Shown: positions 37,239-45,533 of the stretch, one piece after another
Numbering within the stretch: position 1 is the first letter of the stretch
How the letters are laid out: each line of letters begins with the position of its first letter
Assembly: GCA_946410305.1 (NCBI GenBank)
Contig: CAMJZV010000021.1
Coordinates: 1 to 57,272 of the forward strand
Source of the DNA: an uncultured Prevotellaceae bacterium
GTDB taxonomy: Bacteria > Bacteroidota > Bacteroidia > Bacteroidales > Bacteroidaceae
DNA: 57,272 nt
Direction: 5' to 3'
Notes under the pieces: generated by a model
What the model was told of the DNA's origin: nothing
Seen by the model: the letters and a program-made list of their open reading frames with translations, nothing else
Databases searched by the model: none
Translations under genes and position numbers: made by a program

Positions 37239-38412
37239 TGTTTGATTTTTGTTTAAAAAGTTGATATATCTTGTTAGACTGTTCTTTTCTCTTCAGCCAC
37301 TTGGTCCATGCCCACAGACGGTCAGCAATGGTGAGTACCAGCAGTGGCAGGATGTACCATAGGACGATGATTAGTATCTTTTCGGCCATTGTGTCCTTGG
37401 GCAGCTCACCAATCTCCAACTTGTCCAGACGTCCTGTCAGGGTGTATTCGTCCGGCAGACTGTTGTGGCTCCACTTGCGGATGATGACGCCGTCTTTCAG
37501 CAGCAGCAGTCCCGGATTGCTGCGGATGATGGTCTTCAGCGTCGTCTCGTCCGTCTGGCAGAAGGGATATTCCGCCCCCGTCATGTCGCGCCATCGCTCA
37601 ATGCCTTTCACCCCGCTGGCCGTCAACGCATAGAATGGATAATCATTGTCTTCTGCATATTCGTACATCTGGTTGATGAGGTCCAGCTGGCTGTCGTCAG
37701 CCTTCTCTACATGAGGCGCCACGAGTAAGAAGAGGTAGCCCTTCTGGTTGAGCAGCGAGTCGGTAATGTCCTCACCGTCCTCTGTGCGCTGGATGAAGAA
37801 CTCTGCGTATGGCGACTCCTTGCCCTTCATCATCTCCTGCCAGCCTGCCCTCAGGTCGGTTCCGATATGGTAGGGGCGGAAGTCGAGATAGGGTAGGTCA
37901 TAGAGCGACCATCCTGATACTACGATGATGAATAGCGATGAATAGTTGGTAGCTATCCACTGGCTCGACGTCGAGATGAAGCGCACCATGTCGTGGGGCC
38001 ACTTCCAGACGATAAAGGCCATGATGAGCAGGATGACGTTCTTGCCGAACGACTCCCAGTTGGTGAGTACGATGGCGTCGCCAAAGCAACCGCAGTCGCT
38101 GACAGGATCGGTCAGTGCCAACCACAGTGTCAGCGGTGTCATGATTACCATCATCAGCATGGCCAGGTTGGTGGACAGCGTCTTGCGGATGGCAAAGAGC
38201 AGACATATACCGATGCCGAACTCGACGGCTGACAGGATGACGGCGGCTCCTAGCGTCAGAAAGTCGGGAGTCAGCATCTGCAGGTGCATCGCTGTCAGGT
38301 AGTCAGTCAGCTTATATTGCGTACCCATCGGGTCCACAGCCTTGACGAATCCTGAGAATATCAGGACCACCGCCAATACCATTCGTGCTATGTTGACCAA
38401 TACCTTCCTCAT
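37156..38412 (-). CDS. DoxX/MauE-type membrane protein (BT_3928 family)
   Basis: The 418-residue product has four N-terminal membrane helices (about 5-135) with the DCGCFGDA motif between helices, as in DoxX/MauE-like proteins. A thioredoxin-fold-like part (about 200-330, [38 protein letters not shown]) and a last helix (about 345-365) follow. It matches the BT_3928 family of Bacteroidales, of unknown function; a redox role is plausible. The last about 27 residues (from [10 protein letters not shown] on) are encoded within tpiA in another frame; their composition looks like an untuned extension. An earlier stop in relatives would be worth checking. Confidence 0.82.
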   Translation of the reverse strand: MRKVLVNIARMVLAVVLIFSGFVKAVDPMGTQYKLTDYLTAMHLQMLTPDFLTLGAAVILSAVEFGIGICLLFAIRKTLSTNLAMLMMVIMTPLTLWLALTDPVSDCGCFGDAIVLTNWESFGKNVILLIMAFIVWKWPHDMVRFISTSSQWIATNYSSLFIIVVSGWSLYDLPYLDFRPYHIGTDLRAGWQEMMKGKESPYAEFFIQRTEDGEDITDSLLNQKGYLFLLVAPHVEKADDSQLDLINQMYEYAEDNDYPFYALTASGVKGIERWRDMTGAEYPFCQTDETTLKTIIRSNPGLLLLKDGVIIRKWSHNSLPDEYTLTGRLDKLEIGELPKDTMAEKILIIVLWYILPLLVLTIADRLWAWTKWLKRKEQSNKIYQLFKQKSNNEKENRSRQLEDEPEPARGSGSGQGTE

Positions 38413-38440
38413 CGTCTCCTTATCTTACTGCGGAAGCAAA

Positions 38441-38461
38441 TTCTTCATTCTTCATTCTTCA
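38441..38461. repeat. heptamer array after the DUF1599 gene
   Basis: Three TTCTTCA units; the DUF1599 stop codon is in the last one. It occupies part of the gap before the BT_3928-like gene (coding strand GAAGAAT type). Confidence 0.65.
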
Positions 38462-39007
38462 CTCCTGAAGCTTTATTGCTCCAAACACGGCGTAGTTGAT
38501 GATGTCCATGTAGTTCGAGTCAATGCCTTCGCTGACCAGTGTCTCGCCTCCTAGGTTCTCTATCTCCTTGATGCGTTCTATCTTGGTCAGGATGAAGTCT
38601 GTATAAGAGCTGACCCGCATGCCGCGCCAAGCCTCGTCATAGTCGTGGTTCTTGCGCTTCATCAGTTCCAGTGCCTCCTTGGCATATTTGTCGTAGAGCA
38701 CCATCGCTGCGTCGTTGTCCATATCGACGGTGTCGCTAAAACCATGGTAGAGCTGTATCAGTCCCACAATACCATAGTTGATGAGGGCGATGAACTCCGG
38801 ACGGATGCCTTCACCCACCAGCGACTCCTTCTTGATTTCCAGCGAACGGATGCGCTTGGCCTTGATAAACAACTGGTCGGTCAGTGACTGTGGACGCAGA
38901 ATGCGCCACGAAGCCCCATAGTCATGGAGCTTCTTCTCGAACAGCGTGCGACATTCCGTCAGCGTCTGTTCGAACTCTTCGTTTGTCTTTGCTTCGTTAT
39001 TAGCCAT
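38459..39007 (-). CDS. DUF1599 domain protein
   Basis: The 182-residue product is built of two similar halves (about 10-85 and 105-180), each with KxHDYGASWRILRP or RKNHDYDEAWRGMR, then SLTDQLFIKAKRIRSLE or SYTDFILTKIERIKEIE, and an INY(G/A) helix. This is the duplicated DUF1599 (PF07659) family, described as nucleotide-modification-associated. Function is not established. The ATG at 39007 is chosen for its position just 6 nt after the predicted RNA start. It heads the leftward operon to tpiA and folE. Confidence 0.88.
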   Translation of the reverse strand: MANNEAKTNEEFEQTLTECRTLFEKKLHDYGASWRILRPQSLTDQLFIKAKRIRSLEIKKESLVGEGIRPEFIALINYGIVGLIQLYHGFSDTVDMDNDAAMVLYDKYAKEALELMKRKNHDYDEAWRGMRVSSYTDFILTKIERIKEIENLGGETLVSEGIDSNYMDIINYAVFGAIKLQE

Positions 39008-39016
39008 AATTCGGTG

Positions 39017-39048
39017 CAAAATTACATATTTTCGTTGAAACCACCAAA
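39017..39048 (-). promoter_or_regulatory. promoter of the DUF1599-tpiA-folE operon
   Basis: Coding strand TTTG (39045-39048), 20 bp, TAATTTTG (39017-39024), about 10 bp before the ATG. Confidence 0.65.
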
Positions 39049-39333
39049 TTATTGTATCTCTTTCTGCTTCTTGTGGATGTAGCGTATCTGGGCACCCTGC
39101 ACGTCAGCAGCCAGTTCCAGTGAGTCTTGGTAGCCTGGCGTCGAGTCGACGTCACCGTTGCGCTGTTGCATGATGCTGTCGGTGCGTGCCAGTTCCTGCT
39201 GGGCCTCCGCAAGTTTCTCCTCCAGAAACTGCGAACGAACCTTCATCCTGAACCGTTCCACCTCTTTCTGGCGCCCGTGACCACAGGCCACAAGTCCTGC
39301 CACTACTACCAATATGACTATGTATTTCTTCAT
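39049..39333 (-). CDS. small coiled-coil lipoprotein, unknown function
   Basis: The 94-residue product has a lipoprotein signal (MKKYIVILVVVAGLVAC) and a charged helical part (about 22-60, RQKEVERFRMKVRSQFLEEK and AEAQQELARTDSI) likely to form a coiled coil. No family recognised. The stop is next to the DUF1599 promoter. The ATG at 39333 is used because the signal peptide begins there and the promoter ends 10 bp away. Confidence 0.75.
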   Translation of the reverse strand: MKKYIVILVVVAGLVACGHGRQKEVERFRMKVRSQFLEEKLAEAQQELARTDSIMQQRNGDVDSTPGYQDSLELAADVQGAQIRYIHKKQKEIQ

Positions 39334-39337
39334 TTGC

Positions 39338-39374
39338 GGCTGCAAAGGTACGAATAAGTGAGCAAAAAAGCAAA
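39338..39374 (-). promoter_or_regulatory. promoter of the small lipoprotein gene
   Basis: Coding strand TTTG (39371-39374), 20 bp, TACCTTTG (39343-39350). Bases 39338-39363 are identical to the barrel-gene promoter (23486-23511). Confidence 0.75.
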
Positions 39375-39379
39375 TAAAA

Positions 39380-39411
39380 TTTGGTTTTTCGTTCGGTTTG
39401 TACTACCTTTG
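39380..39411 (+). promoter_or_regulatory. cca promoter giving a near-leaderless mRNA
   Basis: TTTG (39380-39383), 20 bp, TACCTTTG (39404-39411). The ATG begins 6 bp after the box, so the leader would be 0-3 nt. It is back to back with the lipoprotein promoter. Confidence 0.7.
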
Positions 39412-39416
39412 CACCC

Positions 39417-40934
39417 ATGAAACTGTATTCAGACCAGGCATTAGCAAAGATTCTTGATCAAGAAATATTCCATCTTATCGGCGATGTGGCCGACGAGATG
39501 GGTGTGGAATGCTATGTCGTTGGCGGCTATGTGCGCGACATCTTCTTGGAGCGTCCCTCTAACGATATTGACGTCGTTGTGGTGGGTAGCGGCATCGCTG
39601 TTGCTGAGGCGCTGAAGAGGCGGCTGGGCAAGAAGGCACACCTCTCTGTATTCCGTAATTTCGGCACGGCACAGGTGAAGGTTGCCAATAGCCAACAGCC
39701 AACAGCCAACAGCCTCGAAGTAGAATTTGTGGGAGCACGCAAGGAGAGCTACAGCCACGACTCACGCAAGCCCATCGTGGAGAATGGTACGTTGGAGGAC
39801 GACCAGAATCGTCGCGACTTTACCATCAATGCGATGGCTATCTGTCTGAATAATAAACGCTTCGGAGAGTTGGTGGATCCCTTCAATGGTATTGCTGACT
39901 TGGAGGACGGCATCATTGCCACTCCGCTGGATCCGGAGGTGACATTCTCTGACGACCCGTTGCGCATGATGCGCTGCATCCGCTTTGCCACCCAGCTGAA
40001 TTTTCAGATTGAGGAGGAGACGTTTGATGCCCTCAGTCGCATGGCTGATCGTATCAAGATTGTCAGTGGTGAGCGCATCGAGGTAGAGCTGAACAAAATC
40101 ATGATGGCGCCGCATCCCAGCATCGGTTTTGAATACCTGCAACGCTCTGGTTTGCTGCAGATTATATTGCCAGAGCTCGCTGTTCTTGATATCGTAGAGA
40201 AGCGAGAGGGTAGGGCGCATAAGAACAATTTCTACCACACCTTGGAGGTGCTGGAAAATGTAAGCCTCCCCCGACCCCTCCAAAAGGAGGGGAGAATTTC
40301 GGGCGCTGAATCTCCCCTCCCTTTGGAGGGGCAGGGAGGAGGCTTATGGCTCCGCTGGGCCGCCCTATTGCATGACATCGGTAAGACGAAATCGAAGCGT
40401 TGGGAGCCAGGCATTGGCTGGACCTTCCATAACCATAACTTGATAGGTGCCAAGCAGGTACCTAACATCTTCCGTCGACTGAAGTTGCCGATGGGCGCTG
40501 AGATGAAGTACGTACAGAAACTCGTCGACCTGCACATGCGACCACAGGTTATTGCCGACAGTGAGGTCACCGACTCTGCCGTGCGCCGTCTGCTCAACGA
40601 TGCTGGCGACGACATCGACGACCTGATGACGCTCTGTGAGGCAGACATCACCAGCAAGAACGAGGTCAAGAAAAAGATGTTCCTGGAGAACTTCCGCATG
40701 GTTCGTGAGAAACTCGCCGATCTGCAGGTGAAAGACTACAAACGCCTGTTGCAGCCCGTCATCGATGGTAACGAGATTATGGAACTGTTTCATCTGCAGC
40801 CTTCTCGTGAGGTGGGTGTGCTGAAACAGTACCTCAAGGATGCTGTCTTGGATAACAAGGTGGAGAACGAGCGTGAGCCGTTGATGCAGCTGTTGTTGGA
40901 AAAGGCTGCACAGATGGGACTGAAAACAAACTAA
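39417..40934 (+). CDS. cca: CCA tRNA nucleotidyltransferase with HD domain, carrying two repeat insertions
   Basis: A 505-residue class II CCA-adding enzyme. The head has GGYVRDIFLERPSNDIDVVVVG (nucleotidyltransferase Asp-x-Asp) and RRDFTINAMAI; the neck has DPLRMMRCIRFA and the EVELNKIM region. A C-terminal HD domain follows (ALLHDIGKTKSKRWE). It adds or repairs the 3' CCA, needed here since the tRNA gene has no CCA. Two insertions are derived from repeats: residues about 90-99 (ANSQQPTANS, heptamer array) in a head-domain hairpin, and about 282-309 (a hairpin element encoding PRPLQKEGRI and PLPLEGQGGG) between the neck and the HD motif. All catalytic residues remain. Confidence 0.94.
   Translation: MKLYSDQALAKILDQEIFHLIGDVADEMGVECYVVGGYVRDIFLERPSNDIDVVVVGSGIAVAEALKRRLGKKAHLSVFRNFGTAQVKVANSQQPTANSLEVEFVGARKESYSHDSRKPIVENGTLEDDQNRRDFTINAMAICLNNKRFGELVDPFNGIADLEDGIIATPLDPEVTFSDDPLRMMRCIRFATQLNFQIEEETFDALSRMADRIKIVSGERIEVELNKIMMAPHPSIGFEYLQRSGLLQIILPELAVLDIVEKREGRAHKNNFYHTLEVLENVSLPRPLQKEGRISGAESPLPLEGQGGGLWLRWAALLHDIGKTKSKRWEPGIGWTFHNHNLIGAKQVPNIFRRLKLPMGAEMKYVQKLVDLHMRPQVIADSEVTDSAVRRLLNDAGDDIDDLMTLCEADITSKNEVKKKMFLENFRMVREKLADLQVKDYKRLLQPVIDGNEIMELFHLQPSREVGVLKQYLKDAVLDNKVENEREPLMQLLLEKAAQMGLKTN
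39684..39714. repeat. four-unit heptamer array inside cca
   Basis: GCCAATA then GCCAACA three times, in exact 7-bp register, ending GCC. The unit is the reverse complement type of the CAGTTGG arrays in porW and the pullulanase gene. Confidence 0.8.
40262..40345. repeat. double GC-rich hairpin element inserted in frame in cca
   Basis: AAGCCTCC...CCCCTCC-aaaa-GGAGGGG faces CCCCTCC-cttt-GGAGGGG...GGAGGCTT. There are two small hairpins and the outer ends also pair. The middle is ATTTCGGGCGCTGAA. Confidence 0.85.
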
Positions 40935-40960
40935 ACTTTGTTAAAATTGGTGTAATATCC

Positions 40961-41036
40961 TATATCGTTGATATAGAATAGGATTATTTTTGCTAATTTT
41001 GCACGGCGAAAACTCAAACGCTGTGTGCGAGTTTTC
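40961..41036. promoter_or_regulatory. control region of the RND efflux operon
   Basis: A perfect 7-bp inverted repeat CTATATCGTTGATATAG (40961-40977) lies at the -33 area, upstream of TAATTTTG (40994-41001). The predicted RNA then begins with GAAAACTC (41008-41015), which pairs with GAGTTTTC (41029-41036), a 5'-terminal hairpin. The first repeat is a candidate operator; no regulator gene is next to it. Confidence 0.5.
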
Positions 41037-41068
41037 TATAAAAAGCATTATTCGAATAAATAAATAGT

Positions 41069-42229
41069 ATGAAAATGAAGAAAATTGTTATGATTGCAGC
41101 CGTTGCTGCAACACTTGTCTCGTGTGGTGGTGGCGGTGGCCGCCCGACATTTGGCGACAATGAATTTCCCGTGACTACTGCTGGTGAGTCGAATGCAGAC
41201 ATGCAGAGCACCTATCCTGCCTCTATTAAGGGTGTTCAGGACGTGGAAATTCGTCCGAAGGCTCAGGGATTCCTGACTCAGATTAATGTGAAAGAAGGAC
41301 AGACCGTTAGTGCCGGTCAGGTACTTTTTGTTATTGATAACGAGACCTATCAGGCTCAGGTGCGTCAGGCTCAGGCAGCTGTCAACGCTGCCCAGCAGCA
41401 GTGTAATACTGCCAAGCTGACCTATGAGAACAGCCAGCAGTTGCATGAGAAGAAGGTCATTGGTGACTACGAGTTGAAGACTTCTCAGAATACCTTCGAG
41501 TCTGCCCAGGCCCAGTTGGCCCAGGCCCAGGCTGCACTGGCTTCTGCCAAGGAGGCGCTGAGTTACTGCTACGTGAAGTCGCCCGCCGCAGGTGTCGTAG
41601 GTACGCTGCCTTTCAAGAAAGGTGCACTGGTTAGCGCTTCTAACGTCTTGACGACCGTTTCAAACATCTCGTCTATGGAGGCTTATTTCTCTGTAACGGA
41701 GAAAGAGGCTATGGTCATCTCTCAGAAGGGTCTGGCTTCATTGCCTTCTGTCAAGTTGCAGTTGGCCGATGGTAGCATCTATGGCAGCGAGGGTACCATC
41801 AGTAAAATGAGCGGTGTTATCGATGCCGCTACGGGTTCTGTACAACTGATTGCCTCTTTCGCTAATCCTGAGAAGATACTCAAGAGCGGTGCTACAGGAA
41901 CCATTATCATTCCGCGTGTCAGCTCTAACGTCATCATTGTTCCGCTGAGCTGCGTCTCTGAGGTGCAGAACAAGAAGTTCGTCTACACGCTTACCAAAGA
42001 TAATAAGGTGAAGTACACCGAAATCCAGGTTGACCCGCACAACGACGGCAACAACTATGTCGTTACTGGTGGTCTGAAGGCTGGTGATAAGTATGTGACC
42101 AATGGTATCACCAAGTTGAACGACGGCATGGAGATTGTACCCATTACCCCTGAGCGCTATCAGCAGAAGATTTCCGAGCAGGCCAAGGCTATGTCTGCTG
42201 GTGACATCGTAGGTGCAATGAAGAAGTAA
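41069..42229 (+). CDS. RND efflux periplasmic adaptor (MexA/AcrA-like)
   Basis: A 386-residue lipoprotein (signal ending LVSC, Cys at about 17). The adaptor layout is clear: barrel-sandwich (GVQDVEIRPKAQGFLTQINV... and KSPAAGVVGTLPFKKGALV), a long helical hairpin (about 95-165, QAQAAVNAAQQQCNTAKLTY), beta-barrel and membrane-proximal domains. It joins the inner-membrane pump to the outer-membrane channel. It is the first gene of a three-gene operon. The gap to the permease is a nonamer array. Substrates cannot be told from sequence. Confidence 0.95.
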   Translation: MKMKKIVMIAAVAATLVSCGGGGGRPTFGDNEFPVTTAGESNADMQSTYPASIKGVQDVEIRPKAQGFLTQINVKEGQTVSAGQVLFVIDNETYQAQVRQAQAAVNAAQQQCNTAKLTYENSQQLHEKKVIGDYELKTSQNTFESAQAQLAQAQAALASAKEALSYCYVKSPAAGVVGTLPFKKGALVSASNVLTTVSNISSMEAYFSVTEKEAMVISQKGLASLPSVKLQLADGSIYGSEGTISKMSGVIDAATGSVQLIASFANPEKILKSGATGTIIIPRVSSNVIIVPLSCVSEVQNKKFVYTLTKDNKVKYTEIQVDPHNDGNNYVVTGGLKAGDKYVTNGITKLNDGMEIVPITPERYQQKISEQAKAMSAGDIVGAMKK

Positions 42230-42233
42230 ACTG

Positions 42234-42269
42234 AGAAGTTAAAGGAGTTAAAGAAGTAAAAGAAGTTAG
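42234..42269. repeat. nonamer array before the RND permease start
   Basis: AGAAGTTAA, AGGAGTTAA, AGAAGTAAA and AGAAGTTAG fill the gap, leaving 6 bp to the ATG. The AGGAG or AGAAG in each unit could act as the ribosome binding site. Confidence 0.75.
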
Positions 42270-42275
42270 AAGAAT

Positions 42276-45200
42276 ATGACTTTTACGAATTTTATCAAAC
42301 GCCCGGTATTGTCAACGGTGATTTCTATCCTCATCGTCCTGCTGGGTTTCATCGGCCTGGTATCGCTGCCTATTGAGCAGTACCCTAACATCGCACCACC
42401 TACGGTAGCGGTGTGGACCAGCTATCCTGGTGCCGATGCAGAGACCGTAAAGAACTCGGTCATCACACCGTTGGAGGAGAGTATCAATGGTGTGGAAGGT
42501 ATGGATTATATCTCGTCTACCGCTGGTGCCGGTTCTGCACAGATCAGTGTGCTGTTCCGCCAGGGTATGAACCCCGATATGTGTGCCGTTAACGTACAGA
42601 ACCGCGTACAGCAGGCTCAAGCTCTGTTGCCTGCCGAGGTAACGCGTATTGGTGTGACGGTGCAGAAGCGTCAGACTTCTCAGGTTATCATGTTCACGCT
42701 GACCTCTGACGGTCGCTACGATGACGAGTTCCTGACGAACTATAACAACATTAACATCATCCCGGCCATCAAGCGTATTCAGGGTGTTGGTGATGTACAG
42801 TCACCAGGTCTGAAGACCTACTCTATGCGTATCTGGCTGAAGCCGGACGTGATGAAGCAGTATAAGCTGATGCCAAGTGACATCAGTGCCGTACTGGCTG
42901 AGCAGAACATCGAGGCCGCTCCTGGTTCTTTCGGTGAACAGTCTGATGTGGCTTACGAGTATTCTATGCGCTATACCGGTCGTCTGAAGACTGCCGAAGA
43001 GTTTGGCAATATCATCATCTCCAGCGATGCCAGCGGACAGACGCTGAAACTGAAGGATGTCGCCAAGATTGAACTCGGTGGTCAGCAGTACTCGGTATCG
43101 ATGAAGAACAACAACCTGCCGTCTGTGCTGGGTATGGTACAGCAGATTGCTGGTTCTAACGCTAATGAAATTGCCAAGCAGGTGAAGGCCGAACTGGAAG
43201 AGCAGGCTAAACTCTTCCCGCCGGGCATGATTTATAAGATTAACTATGACGTGACAGAGTTCCTGTACGCCTCTATCGAGGAGGTAGTCTTCACGCTGGT
43301 GTTCACCCTTATCCTGGTGTTCATCGTTATCTATGTGTTCCTGCAGGACTGGCGCTCTACGCTCATCCCGCTGATTGCGGTGCCTGTGTCGCTGATTGGT
43401 ACCTTCTTCTTCCTCAGCGTGATGGGCTTCTCTATCAACCTGCTGACGCTGTCCGCTCTGCTGCTGGCTATTGCCATTGTGGTGGACGATGCCGTCGTAG
43501 TCGTTGAGGCTGTCCATGCTAAGTTGGATCAGGGCTATAAGTCGGCATTGACAGCATCTATCGACGCCATGAACGAGATTTCTGGTGCTATCATCTCTAT
43601 TACGTTGGTGATGGCTTCCGTGTTCGTTCCCGTATCGTTCATCGGTGGTACGACGGGTTCGTTCTATCGTGAGTTCGGTGTGACGATGGCTGTCAGCATC
43701 TTCATCTCGGCACTGAACGCCTTGACACTGTCGCCCGCTCTGTGTGCTATCTTCCTGAAGCCGCACGATGCCGAGGGACATGCCAAGAAGATGTCGCTCG
43801 TTGACCGCTTCCATACGTCCTTCAATACTTCCTACGAGAAACTTTTAGGAAGCTATAAGGGTAGGGTAGAGAAACTGGTGCGTAAGCCGCTTGCTGTGCT
43901 TTCTACCGTTATTCTCGGTATTGTGGCAATGGTAGTGCTGATGTTTACCACCAAGACAGGTCTGGTACCTGACGAGGATACAGGAACACTATTCTGTACC
44001 ATCTCTATGCCACCAGCTACCTCTGTAGAACGTACCAAGCAGGTGGTCAGTCAAGTGGATAGTATCCTGGCTGCAGACCCGGCCATCCAGAACCGTGAGC
44101 AGATTCAGGGTTATAACTTCATTGCCGGTTCTGGTTCAGACCAGGCTACGTTCATCATTAAGCTGAAGCCTTTCTCTGAGCGCCAGCATGGATTCTTCTG
44201 GAAGCTCAGCGGACTGTGGCAGGGCGATGGTATCTACCGCTTCTTCCTCGACCCGCAGAGCGCAACGGGTGTCGTTGCTCAGATATTTATCAAGACAGCC
44301 CATATCAAGGATGCACAGATCCTGGCCTTCGCACCGCCTATGATTCCTGGCTTCTCTGCCAACAGTGGTGTGTCGCTGGTGATGCAGGACCGTACGGGTG
44401 GTTCGCTGGACAAGTTCTTTGGCATCGTCAAGGACTATCTGGCTGAGTTGAACAAGCGTCCTGAGTTCCAGACAGCCCAGACCTCTTACAACCCGAACTA
44501 TCCGCAGTACATGTTGTACATGGATGTAGCCAAGTGTAAGCAGGCAGGTGTGTCACCCTCTACGGTTCTCTCAACCTTGCAGGGATATTATGGTGGTATG
44601 TATGCTTCAAACTTCAACGCCTACGGTAAACTGTACCGTGTCATGATACAGGGCTCACCTGAGACTCGTATGACACCAGAGTCGTTGAACAGTATCTATG
44701 TGCGTACTCCGGGAGGCATGTCACCCGTTCAGGAGTTCTGCCGTTTGGAGCGTGTCTATGGTCCCAGCAACATCAACCGTTTCAATCTGTTTACGTCTAT
44801 CAACGTGACGGCAACAGTGGCCAGCGGCTATTCTACTGGTGAGGCTATCAAGGCCGCCCAGGAAGTTGCTGCCGAGATGCTGCCGCAGGGTTACACCTAC
44901 GACTATCAGGGTCTGACACGTGAGGAGGCTAAGGCTACCAACTCTACGGCGCTCATCTTCTTGCTGTGCTTCATCTTCATCTACCTGATTCTGTCAGCAC
45001 AGTATGAGTCATACATCCTGCCGTTGTCGGTCGTACTCTCTGTACCTTTCGGCTTGGCTGGTTGTTTCCTCTTCACGATACTCTTTGGCCACGCCAACGA
45101 TATCTATATGCAGATCTCATTGATTATGCTGATTGGTTTGTTGGCTAAGAACGCCATCCTTATCGTACAGTTCGCTTTGGAGCGCCGTCGTCTGGGTATG

Positions 45201-45530
45201 GCTATCTCATGGGCTGCCGTGCTGGGTGCCGCTGCCCGTCTGCGTCCTATCTTGATGACCTCTCTGGCTATGGTTGTCGGTCTGTTGCCTATGATGTTCG
45301 CCTCTGGCGTCGGCAAGAATGGTAACCAGACGCTGGGTGCTGCTGCCGTTGGCGGTATGTTGATAGGTACCTTGTTGCAGGTGCTGGTAGTGCCCGGTCT
45401 CTTCGTGATCTTCCAGAGCTTGCAGGAGAAGATCTCTCCGATGAAGTTCGAGGATGAGGAGGGTGCCGACGTGGCCAGTGAGATTTCGCAGTATGCACAC
45501 CATCCAGTAGATTACGAATTAGAGAAATAA
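42276..45530 (+). CDS. RND multidrug efflux permease (AcrB/MexB-like, HAE1)
   Basis: A 1084-residue inner-membrane pump with 12 membrane helices and two large periplasmic loops. FIKRPVLSTVISILIVLLG opens it. The proton-relay Asp pair is in AIVVDDAVVVVEAVHAKL (about 404-405) in TM4. Later come the second family repeat (SAQYESYILPLSVVLSVPFGL) and LLAKNAILIVQFALERR. It exports amphipathic compounds in exchange for protons. It is between the adaptor and the outer-membrane channel in one operon. Length is about 35 residues above E. coli AcrB. Substrates unknown. Confidence 0.97.
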   Translation: MTFTNFIKRPVLSTVISILIVLLGFIGLVSLPIEQYPNIAPPTVAVWTSYPGADAETVKNSVITPLEESINGVEGMDYISSTAGAGSAQISVLFRQGMNPDMCAVNVQNRVQQAQALLPAEVTRIGVTVQKRQTSQVIMFTLTSDGRYDDEFLTNYNNINIIPAIKRIQGVGDVQSPGLKTYSMRIWLKPDVMKQYKLMPSDISAVLAEQNIEAAPGSFGEQSDVAYEYSMRYTGRLKTAEEFGNIIISSDASGQTLKLKDVAKIELGGQQYSVSMKNNNLPSVLGMVQQIAGSNANEIAKQVKAELEEQAKLFPPGMIYKINYDVTEFLYASIEEVVFTLVFTLILVFIVIYVFLQDWRSTLIPLIAVPVSLIGTFFFLSVMGFSINLLTLSALLLAIAIVVDDAVVVVEAVHAKLDQGYKSALTASIDAMNEISGAIISITLVMASVFVPVSFIGGTTGSFYREFGVTMAVSIFISALNALTLSPALCAIFLKPHDAEGHAKKMSLVDRFHTSFNTSYEKLLGSYKGRVEKLVRKPLAVLSTVILGIVAMVVLMFTTKTGLVPDEDTGTLFCTISMPPATSVERTKQVVSQVDSILAADPAIQNREQIQGYNFIAGSGSDQATFIIKLKPFSERQHGFFWKLSGLWQGDGIYRFFLDPQSATGVVAQIFIKTAHIKDAQILAFAPPMIPGFSANSGVSLVMQDRTGGSLDKFFGIVKDYLAELNKRPEFQTAQTSYNPNYPQYMLYMDVAKCKQAGVSPSTVLSTLQGYYGGMYASNFNAYGKLYRVMIQGSPETRMTPESLNSIYVRTPGGMSPVQEFCRLERVYGPSNINRFNLFTSINVTATVASGYSTGEAIKAAQEVAAEMLPQGYTYDYQGLTREEAKATNSTALIFLLCFIFIYLILSAQYESYILPLSVVLSVPFGLAGCFLFTILFGHANDIYMQISLIMLIGLLAKNAILIVQFALERRRLGMAISWAAVLGAAARLRPILMTSLAMVVGLLPMMFASGVGKNGNQTLGAAAVGGMLIGTLLQVLVVPGLFVIFQSLQEKISPMKFEDEEGADVASEISQYAHHPVDYELEK

Positions 45531-45533
45531 GAT

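Noticed and set aside
42801..43814. 337-codon minus-strand frame, His/Arg/Gln-rich, within the RND permease gene
   Set aside because: Antisense shadow of a clear membrane-pump gene with no recognisable domain.
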